Source: an uncultured Clostridia bacterium (GTDB lineage Bacteria; Bacillota; Clostridia; Christensenellales; Aristaeellaceae). From it: a stretch of DNA of 49,796 nt. The notes below the pieces were generated by a model. The model ran no database searches and was not told the origin of the DNA. It saw only the letters and a list, made by a program, of their open reading frames with translations. The position numbers and the translations under genes were made by a program. This document shows, piece by piece, positions 40,618 through 48,119 of the stretch (its first letter is position 1; each line of letters begins with the position of its first letter). Location of the stretch: contig CAKULG010000019.1 of NCBI GenBank assembly GCA_934667105.1, positions 1 to 49,796 of the forward strand, written 5' to 3'.

Positions 40618-40653
40618 GGGGGTTCTCATTATTTTTTTTAAAAAGATGTAGAA

Positions 40654-41538
40654 GCGTCAAACATAGGTTACACAAAGCCCAAAGAGCGCAGTCAAGGGAA
40701 AGGTGGAGATTTGCGAAGCAAATACGACCTGACCTTGACTGTGGTAAGAAAGAAGTACAATGGGAGGGGGCTGTTCGGCAAGGCATGCCGAACAGCCTTG
40801 GATACTTTATCTTGCTGCGCGCCTGTGCCCGCAGGCTTTACCACATGACGCCGGCGTATTTTGCCAGCACCTGGTTGGGCGACTGCATGCCCAGGCACGT
40901 CATGATGTGGTCGTTGGATTGCCGCTGGTATACCGCCAGCTGCTTCCTGCCGTCCTCCAGGCTGTACATCCGCATGTGCCGGTAGAAGCGCAGCTCATCC
41001 GTCCGGTGCTGGCGGACGGGACGAATTTCACGTCCACCTGGAGCTTCTGACCAGGATATGCCGCGCGTTCATACGGCTTGTTCTGCCGGGTGCGCTTCTT
41101 CTTCTCGGGCGGCTTGAGCTTCGAGGCCGTTCGCTTGAAGCAGCCGTAGCTCCTGACGTAGCCGCGCTTCTGCGCCTTTTCATAGCCCAGCAGCAGGTCG
41201 CGCGGATACTTTTTTGCGTATCGCTGCACCAGCTGGATTTCCCAGTCGCTTTGCTTCAAGGGCGAGTGCAGCGGCGCACGGCTTCGATTCTTCAGCGACT
41301 CAATCGTGCCGTCATATCGCCCCTTCCACTTGTGAACCGTCTTGCGGCTCAGCCTGTACCGCTCTGCCGCCTTCGTTACCCCGTGCTTCGCCGCATATTT
41401 CAATACCCGTTGACGATAGTACGCTTCCTGTGTTATTCTGTCCATGGAGAACTCCTCTGTGGTGGCTGGTTTGTTGGCACTGCTATCTTACCACATGAGT
41501 TCTCTTTTTTCTTTGCTTCCGTGTTACCTATGTATTAT
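40654..41538 (-). mobile_element. Non-autonomous insertion sequence remnant, right copy
   Basis: This mirror copy of the element at 7905-8789 has the same transposase deletion and the same hairpins, and differs only at four bases near its inner end (40679, 40682, 40686, 40688). It is inverted relative to the left copy, so recombination between them would flip the 31.9-kb core. It ends 37 bases from the clpB -35 site. Confidence 0.75.
40838..41445 (-). pseudogene. Transposase, internally deleted (right copy)
   Basis: This copy has the same sequence as 7998-8605: an intact helix-turn-helix and linker, then a frame-shifting deletion that removes the middle of the DDE core, then the normal C-terminal end. 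Sharing of one exact deletion means that both copies descend from one defective element or from duplication of the arm. Confidence 0.85.
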
Positions 41539-41578
41539 AGCTCAACACCGCCCGGCTTGGCCAGGCCGGAAAATTCGC

Positions 41579-41608
41579 TTCACAGCTTGTTGCGTTTTAT
41601 GGTATAAT
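41579..41608 (+). promoter_or_regulatory. Promoter of glgP (right copy)
   Basis: TTCACA (41579-41584), 18-bp spacer, TATAAT (41603-41608). Confidence 0.7.
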
Positions 41609-41753
41609 GGTGATTATGAAAATGCTTTGGCATTTTCCAGGTCGCCGGGACGCTGTTACGCGTTATGCCGACAATCACGCGGCGGTTCAGAGGAGGCGCG
41701 TCTTCTGACTTCCTGCTCCTCTTCCCCGGCGACAGCCCATTTAAAATGGAGGA
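41609..41753 (+). promoter_or_regulatory. Structured 5' leader of glgP (right copy)
   Basis: Hairpin AAAATGC / GCATTTT (41619-41636), closing stem GTCGCCGGG (41641-41649) with CCCGGCGAC (41725-41733), and inner AGAGGAG (41689-41695) with CTCCTCT (41716-41722). Function unknown. Confidence 0.5.
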
Positions 41754-41759
41754 ATGCTT

Positions 41760-44186
41760 ATGCCCACCACCCAGTTTGACAAAGAATCCATCAAACGCTC
41801 CATCCTGGGAAAATTACAGCGCTATAACGGCCGCACCCTGGCGGACGCAACCGAGCAGCAGATTTATTATGCCGTCGCGTCCACCGTGCGGGATCAGATT
41901 ATGCAAAAATGGATGGCCTACCGAGAAAAGGATAAAAGCTACGCCGGGAAACGGCTATATTATCTGTCGGTGGAATTTTTAACGGGCCGCAGCCTGCATT
42001 GCAACATCCTGAATCTGTGCAGCACGGAGGAATACTGCCAGGCCATGGAGGAATTAGGGCTGAATTGGCGCGAAATCTGCCGGGAGGAGCCGGAGCCCGG
42101 CCTGGGCAACGGCGGCCTGGGCCGCCTGGCCGCCTGCTTTATGGACAGCCTGGCCTCCCTTTCCCTGCCCGCCATGGGCTGCACCATTCGCTATGAATAC
42201 GGCCTTTTCCGCCAGCGCATTCTGGAAGGGCAACAGATCGAGGTGCCCGATAACTGGCTGGAAAACGGCAACGTGTGGGAATTCCCCGCCATGGAGGATA
42301 CCTGCGAGGTGCATTACGGCGGCTATGTGGAGGAAAGCGAAGTAAACGGCCGCCGAATCTTCACCCTGAAGGATTACCACACCGTGGAGGCCGTGCCCTA
42401 TGATATGCCGGTGGCGGGCTACGACTGCGAAACGGTGAACACGCTGCGCATGTGGCGCGCCCATTCCCCCAAGGCGCTGGATCTTGCCTCCTTCAACAGC
42501 GGCAATTATTCCAAGGCCATGCAGGAACAGGAGCTGGCCACCGTTATCAGCAAGGTGCTCTATCCCGAGGATAACCATCTGGAGGGCAAGGAACTGCGGC
42601 TGAAGCAGCATTATTTCTTCACCAGCGCCACGCTGCAATATGCGCTGAAGGATTTTAAACGCCGCTTCGGCAATAATTTTGCGCTGCTGCCTGAAAAGAT
42701 GACCGTCCATATCAACGATACCCACCCCGGCCTGGCCATTCCCGAAATGATGCGCCTGCTCATCGACGAAGAGGGCCTGGGCTGGGACGAGGCCTCCTAT
42801 ATCGTGCAGCATACCATGGCCTATACCAACCACACCGTCATGAGCGAGGCCCTGGAGCGCTGGCCCGAAAGCATGATGCGCAGCCTGCTGCCCCGCATCT
42901 ATATGATTCTTCAGGAAATTAACCGCCGCGTCTGCGCCCGCCTGGCGGATCATTATCATAACGGCTGCGATCCCCGCATCGCCAAAATGGCCATCACCGC
43001 CTACGACATGGTGCACATGGCGAACCTGTGCGTTTCCATGAGCTATTCCGTCAACGGCGTGAGCCAGCTGCACGGCGAAATTCTGAAAAAGGATACCTTC
43101 CGGGATTATTACGAATTCACCCCGGAGAAATTCAGCGCCATTACCAACGGCATCACCCATCGCCGCTGGCTGATGGCCTGCAACGCGGGGCTGCGGGATC
43201 TGCTGTATGATACCATCGGCGATTCCTGGGTGAAGGAGCCTGAACGCCTGCGTGAGCTGCTGCCCTATCGGGACGACCCCGTGTTCCAGGCCCGCTTTGC
43301 CGCCGTCAAGCGCGCCAATAAGGCGCTGTTTTCCGATTTCCTGATGCAGCGCCAGAAAATGAGCGTGGACCCCGATTTTCTTTTCGACGTTCAGGCCAAG
43401 CGCCTGCACGAATATAAGCGCCAGCTGCTCAACGCGCTGCACATCCTGGTGCTGTACAACCGCATCATGGACGACGCGAATTTCACCATGACCCCCCGCG
43501 TCTTTATCTTTGGGGCGAAGGCGAGCCCGGGCTACTATATGGCCAAGCAGATCATTCGCCTGATTATCGCCATCAGCAAGCTGATTGACCGCACGCCCCG
43601 GGCGAAGAAATTTCTGCGGGTTGTTTTCCTGGAAAATTACGATGTATCCGGTGCGGAGGCGCTGATGCCCGCCGCCGATCTCTCCGAACAGCTTTCCACC
43701 GCCGGAAAGGAGGCCAGCGGCACCGGGAACATGAAATTCATGATGAACGGCGCCGTCACCATGGGCACCATGGACGGCGCGAACGTGGAGATCTACGATC
43801 AGGCGGGGCCGGATAACATCTATATCTTCGGCATGCGGGCGGAAACGGTGGATTCGCTCTACCGCGAGGGCAGCTATATGCCCATGCACATTTACGAAAA
43901 CAACGCCGAGCTGCGCCGGGCGCTGACCCAGATTATCGACGGCACGCTCTTCCCCGATAACCCGGCCACGCTCCAGGATATTTACCACAACCTGCTGTTC
44001 TCCGATCCCTATTTCGTGCTGAAGGATTTCGGCTCCTATTCCATGGCCCAGCGCCGGGTGGACGCGGATTATCAAAACCAGAGCAAATGGCTGCGCATGG
44101 CGATCACCAACACCGCCTGCTCCGGCGTCTTCTCCTCAGATCGCACCATCCGGGAATATAACGAAAAAATTTGGCGGCTCAAATAA
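41760..44186 (+). CDS. glgP: Glycogen/starch/alpha-glucan phosphorylase (right copy)
   Basis: The protein is identical to that at 5257-7683, full length with an intact PLP lysine motif and glucan-binding region, so nothing marks it as decaying. If both copies are real the cell has two glgP genes with the same promoter and leader and thus double dosage. The start is again the second ATG, 7 bases from GGAGG. It converges on the oxidoreductase at 44275. Confidence 0.95.
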   Translation: MPTTQFDKESIKRSILGKLQRYNGRTLADATEQQIYYAVASTVRDQIMQKWMAYREKDKSYAGKRLYYLSVEFLTGRSLHCNILNLCSTEEYCQAMEELGLNWREICREEPEPGLGNGGLGRLAACFMDSLASLSLPAMGCTIRYEYGLFRQRILEGQQIEVPDNWLENGNVWEFPAMEDTCEVHYGGYVEESEVNGRRIFTLKDYHTVEAVPYDMPVAGYDCETVNTLRMWRAHSPKALDLASFNSGNYSKAMQEQELATVISKVLYPEDNHLEGKELRLKQHYFFTSATLQYALKDFKRRFGNNFALLPEKMTVHINDTHPGLAIPEMMRLLIDEEGLGWDEASYIVQHTMAYTNHTVMSEALERWPESMMRSLLPRIYMILQEINRRVCARLADHYHNGCDPRIAKMAITAYDMVHMANLCVSMSYSVNGVSQLHGEILKKDTFRDYYEFTPEKFSAITNGITHRRWLMACNAGLRDLLYDTIGDSWVKEPERLRELLPYRDDPVFQARFAAVKRANKALFSDFLMQRQKMSVDPDFLFDVQAKRLHEYKRQLLNALHILVLYNRIMDDANFTMTPRVFIFGAKASPGYYMAKQIIRLIIAISKLIDRTPRAKKFLRVVFLENYDVSGAEALMPAADLSEQLSTAGKEASGTGNMKFMMNGAVTMGTMDGANVEIYDQAGPDNIYIFGMRAETVDSLYREGSYMPMHIYENNAELRRALTQIIDGTLFPDNPATLQDIYHNLLFSDPYFVLKDFGSYSMAQRRVDADYQNQSKWLRMAITNTACSGVFSSDRTIREYNEKIWRLK

Positions 44187-44234
44187 CGAACGCCGCAAAG
44201 GAAGCAAAAAGAAAAATGTTATGTTTCAAAAAGT

Positions 44235-44268
44235 GCGAGGGAACCGCTCTGGGGAGCGGTTCCCTCGC
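44235..44268. terminator. Palindromic terminator, GGGAACCG family (right copy)
   Basis: Mirror of 5175-5208: a 15-bp perfect stem between convergent glgP and oxidoreductase genes. Confidence 0.85.
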
Positions 44269-44274
44269 TTTATT

Positions 44275-45294
44275 TCATTCCTCCACGCCGCAGCAGCGCA
44301 TCAGCAGCTTAAAAAGCTTCAGCTCGTAATCCAGGGTGTAGGGGTTTTCTATCTCGCCGCGAATGATGCGGGCGAAATCGTGCATCATGCCGTCGTAACG
44401 GTCCACCACGCCCGAATCCCACCGATCGGCGCAATCCCGCCAGGCGTCGGTTTCCGTGTCCTCATAATTCGCCACCGCCAGCGTGCGAACGCCCGAGATC
44501 GCATAAGGCCGGGATTCGCTAATTTCCAGCGGCTTGATCTCCACCGTGCCCTTGGCGCCGCACACCACCAGCTGCCGCCGGCAAAAGCCGCCGAACTCGG
44601 AAGCGCAGCTTTTGATATAGGATACGCCTCGGGGATACTTGAAAATCACCACGCCCAAATCCTCGGCGTTTGTGCCATCCATGCCTGTTCGGGTGTTCAG
44701 GGGGATCACCTGCTCCGGCTCGCCCTGCAATTGCAGCACCAAATCCACCAAATGGCAGCCCAAGAAATAGAACATGCCGCCCTGATATTTTTCCAGCCAG
44801 CGCCGCTTTTCCGGCGTATGGCGAACGCTCATCTGCGCCTCGACGGAATAAATTTCCCCCAGAACGCCCGCCTTCGCCTGGTTCAACACCCGCTTTACCA
44901 GCGGATTATAGCGATACATATACCCCATCTGGAACGGCAGCCGCTGCGCCCGCGCCGTTTCAATCAGCCGGGTGAAGCTGGAAACGCCCGCGGAACCGGG
45001 CTTATCCAGATGAATCGCCTTTCCCCGGTCGGCGAATCGCTGCGCGATGGCCGTGGCCAATTCTTCGTCGGTTTCCACGGCAACGGCCTCCAAATCCTCC
45101 ATCGCCAGCAGCTCCTCCACGGTGTAATGGGGCGTATGGGCGTAGGGCGCTTGCTCCAGGGCGCTCATCCGCTCCGGGTTGCATTCCGCCACACCCACCA
45201 CCTGAAAATCCTGAGGCAGCCGCAGCAAGCTGCTGAAGGTTACGGCGGCGTGATCGTGGCCCGTGCCGATCTGCGCGATTTTGATTCTTTTCAC
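44275..45294 (-). CDS. Gfo/Idh/MocA family oxidoreductase (right copy)
   Basis: This is identical to the 339-residue protein at 4149-5168: the atypical Gly-Thr-Gly-His-Asp-His Rossmann loop and Asp-Lys-Pro in place of Glu-Lys-Pro. It is divergent from an identical AraC gene, so the whole regulator-enzyme module is present twice in the contig. Substrate unknown. Confidence 0.85.
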   Translation of the reverse strand: MKRIKIAQIGTGHDHAAVTFSSLLRLPQDFQVVGVAECNPERMSALEQAPYAHTPHYTVEELLAMEDLEAVAVETDEELATAIAQRFADRGKAIHLDKPGSAGVSSFTRLIETARAQRLPFQMGYMYRYNPLVKRVLNQAKAGVLGEIYSVEAQMSVRHTPEKRRWLEKYQGGMFYFLGCHLVDLVLQLQGEPEQVIPLNTRTGMDGTNAEDLGVVIFKYPRGVSYIKSCASEFGGFCRRQLVVCGAKGTVEIKPLEISESRPYAISGVRTLAVANYEDTETDAWRDCADRWDSGVVDRYDGMMHDFARIIRGEIENPYTLDYELKLFKLLMRCCGVEE

Positions 45295-45310
45295 GGTATT
45301 TCCCTCCTGT

Positions 45311-45397
45311 GATACAGAAGTAATTTTCTATATTTTATCTGCTTGACGCGCTCTGCGCAATATGCTATACTGCAAGAAAGAGGTAATATTCTGTATC
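45311..45397. promoter_or_regulatory. Divergent promoters with paired operator half-sites (right copy)
   Basis: AraC-gene promoter TTGACG (45343-45348), 17 bp, TATACT (45366-45371). Inverted half-sites GATACAGAA (45311-45319) and TTCTGTATC (45389-45397). Confidence 0.65.
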
Positions 45398-45422
45398 GTG
45401 TTGCAAAATGGAGGCCCGGGCG

Positions 45423-46175
45423 GTGAACGACGCTTCGTTTTTCCAGAGCTTCATTTTCCGGCAAATTACCTGTGCGCAATACCATCACGCCGACATGCGC
45501 ATGGGCACGGCCGTGCATTATGTGGGCTATCTAAAGGAGGGCCATGCCCGCCTGGAGGGGGAAAAAAACACGCTCACCCTTCAGGCCGGGGATTACTTTT
45601 ATATTCCGCGCTTCTGCCGCTATCAATCCTATTGGTATGGCGCGCCCGTAATTTGTTTTGATTCCTTCGGCTTTCAATGCTACCCCGAGAACAGGCATTT
45701 AACCTACCCCCTGCAAATCATCCCCGCCAATGACGAAATCCGTGCGCTGCACGCGCCCCTGATGGATAACAAGTCCTCCTCCTGTGAAAATATCGGCCGG
45801 TTTCTTCTGCTTTTCAGCGCGTGCCTGCGGCAGATGACGGCCCAGCCCCTTTCTCCCCGCCACACCGCTGTGGATCGCGCCGTTCGCGCCATGACGGAAC
45901 AGCCCGGCCTTTCCGCGCCGGAATTGGCCGCCCTGTGCGGTATAAGCGAATCCAGCCTGTACAATGCGTTTCAGGAGGTGCTGGGCCTAACGCCGGTGGC
46001 CATGAAGCATAAGCTTCTGGCGGAAAAGGCGGTGGATCTTCTCTGCGCCACCGATGCGTCCGTAGAATCGATCAGCGCCCAGCTGGGCTTTAGCTCCACT
46101 TCGTATTTTCGCAAGATTCTCGCCCAGCAAACCGGGAAAACGCCCCGGGAAATTCGGAAAAACGCGGGCATTTAG
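45423..46175 (+). CDS. AraC family transcriptional regulator (right copy)
   Basis: Identical to 3268-4020. The start is the GTG at 45423, 8 bases after GGAGG; the ATG at 45408 lies ahead of that site and lacks one of its own. It has an N-terminal cupin-like domain and a C-terminal pair of helix-turn-helix motifs. It converges on the binding-protein gene across a bidirectional terminator. Confidence 0.85.
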   Translation: MNDASFFQSFIFRQITCAQYHHADMRMGTAVHYVGYLKEGHARLEGEKNTLTLQAGDYFYIPRFCRYQSYWYGAPVICFDSFGFQCYPENRHLTYPLQIIPANDEIRALHAPLMDNKSSSCENIGRFLLLFSACLRQMTAQPLSPRHTAVDRAVRAMTEQPGLSAPELAALCGISESSLYNAFQEVLGLTPVAMKHKLLAEKAVDLLCATDASVESISAQLGFSSTSYFRKILAQQTGKTPREIRKNAGI

Positions 46176-46217
46176 CCGCGCCGGGTTTGTAAGCCCCTTG
46201 CAATCATTTGCGCAATC

Positions 46218-46286
46218 AAAAAAGGCTCCTGCCGATGCGGCGCTTCTTCCATCCGGAAGGAACCGCCCGCAGCAGAAGCCTTTTTT
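46218..46286. terminator. Bidirectional terminator (right copy)
   Basis: Mirror of 3157-3225, with an A6 and a T6 run on its flanks, between the convergent AraC and binding-protein genes. Confidence 0.8.
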
Positions 46287-46294
46287 GTTACCGT

Positions 46295-48040
46295 TTATTT
46301 CGTCAGGGAAGCGTATACGATCGCATGGGCCCAGGTGGAATGCGAAGCGATATCATATCCCGCCAGATCCGCGCGATAGAAATCCACATAGGTGTTGGAA
46401 TAGAGCGGCACCATGGGCAGCGCTTCCACCCAGTACTGCTGGAATTCCAGCCAACGCTTCTTATACAGATCCTGCCGTCCCTGGGGCGTTTCGCGCAGGT
46501 TCTGGGCCAGCGCCATGAGCCGCGTATCCTTCAGGCCGGTGAAGTTCCCCACGCCCTGGTAAGCGTCGTCCGTATGGAAGGTGTAATACGGGTCGAAAAT
46601 GTAATCGAAGTTGGAACCCAGGAAGAACATATCGTAGGTGCGCTCCGTCTGCCGGTAGAGGTGCTTGAGCAGCTCGTCCATGGGCAGTTCCGTCACTTCC
46701 AGGCCAACGCCCAGGGAATCAAAGCTTTCCTGCAATTGCGCAATCAGCGCTTGCGCCGCGGCATTCTCCGCAGGCACGGCCAGCTTAAAGCTCAGGTTCA
46801 CGAATTTGCCGTTGCTGTCCGCCGCGTATCCGGCCTGCTGAATCAGCGCGCGGGCCTTTTCCAGATCCTTGCCGTAAACGTTCAGCTGCTTCAAAGCGTC
46901 CTGCTGCTGGGCGGCCATCCACTGGCCGTTTCCATAGTAGCCGTACACAGGCGCGCCGTTCCCCTGGAGGAATTCATCGCACAGGGCCTGCACGTCGATG
47001 CAATAGGCCACCGCCTGGCGCAGGGCCTGATTCGCACCCACGCCGCTTTCGCAGGCAAAGGCCAGATAGCTCAGGCCGTTGCGGGCGTAGGCCGTGCTCT
47101 CAAGGCCCGCCGCCTTGCCCGCTTCAATGGCCGCGCCGCTGCTGACCTTGTTCACCAGGCCGATCTCGCCGCTTTCCAGCTGGGAAATCATTTCGGCGTT
47201 CTTCACGCACTGAAAGCGAAGCTTCTGGATGGAAGGCTTCTGCCCTTCGTAATTGCCCATGTAGTTTTCGTTGATTTCCAGTTCCGCAACGGCGCTCGCC
47301 GCGTCGTAGCTCACCAGCCGGTAGGGGCCGCTTACCACGGAGGGATGGGACACATAGCCTGTTTCCGCGTTCAGCAGCGTATCCCGCAGGCCCGCCGCCG
47401 TCAGCGGCTGGGTCAGATACGCGCCCTGGCCGTCGTCCGCCACATCGCAGCCGGGGGCGATCACCGCCGCCGGATACGGGGTGACGTTCACCAGCGAAAG
47501 CTCGTAGTAGTAGGGCCGTTTGTTGCCCGCAATGGTCAGCGAGAAGGAATTTTCCGAAAGCAGGCGAACGCCGCTGAAGGGCTGCCCCTCTGTATATTCC
47601 TTCCAGCCGCTCAAATGGGCGTAGGTCATGTTATTGCCGCCGATTTCCTGCATCTGCGGCGCGGAGAGCAGCAGCACGGAGAACACATAGTCCTTAGCCG
47701 TGATGGCGCTTCCATCGCTGTATTTCAGGCCGTCGCGCAGCGTGAAGGTATAGGTTGTGCTGTCGTCGGTCACGCCGTCTGTATAAATCTCCTTGCCGGA
47801 GACAACCGCCGGGTTCACGTTGTAGTTGCCGTCCTTCATGATGGCAACGGTGCTCGCATCGTGCAGCAGAGCGCGCATATCCATATCCGCCGTATTCGCG
47901 CTCCACAAGCCGGCGAAGAAATCGCCGCTCATGCGCGTGGTGGAGCCGACAACCAGCGTGTCCTCGCTCGCTTCTTCCGCAAGCGCCGCGCCCGATAACA
48001 CCAGCATCAGGCACATCAACAGAGCAAGCAGGCGTTTCAT
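46295..48040 (-). CDS. Family 5 ABC substrate-binding protein (right copy)
   Basis: Identical to 1403-3148: 581 residues, Sec signal peptide with an Ala-Leu-Ala cut site, SBP_bac_5 core. As in the left arm, it follows the adhesin gene by 79 bases and has no permease or ATPase nearby, so its importer must be elsewhere. Confidence 0.85.
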   Translation of the reverse strand: MKRLLALLMCLMLVLSGAALAEEASEDTLVVGSTTRMSGDFFAGLWSANTADMDMRALLHDASTVAIMKDGNYNVNPAVVSGKEIYTDGVTDDSTTYTFTLRDGLKYSDGSAITAKDYVFSVLLLSAPQMQEIGGNNMTYAHLSGWKEYTEGQPFSGVRLLSENSFSLTIAGNKRPYYYELSLVNVTPYPAAVIAPGCDVADDGQGAYLTQPLTAAGLRDTLLNAETGYVSHPSVVSGPYRLVSYDAASAVAELEINENYMGNYEGQKPSIQKLRFQCVKNAEMISQLESGEIGLVNKVSSGAAIEAGKAAGLESTAYARNGLSYLAFACESGVGANQALRQAVAYCIDVQALCDEFLQGNGAPVYGYYGNGQWMAAQQQDALKQLNVYGKDLEKARALIQQAGYAADSNGKFVNLSFKLAVPAENAAAQALIAQLQESFDSLGVGLEVTELPMDELLKHLYRQTERTYDMFFLGSNFDYIFDPYYTFHTDDAYQGVGNFTGLKDTRLMALAQNLRETPQGRQDLYKKRWLEFQQYWVEALPMVPLYSNTYVDFYRADLAGYDIASHSTWAHAIVYASLTK

Positions 48041-48119
48041 AGGCTTTCCTCCTTCATTCCCTCTCCGTCCCCGGCCCGAAAATGGGCCGGGAACGAGGGG
48101 ATTTGATTTTCATTGGCGC

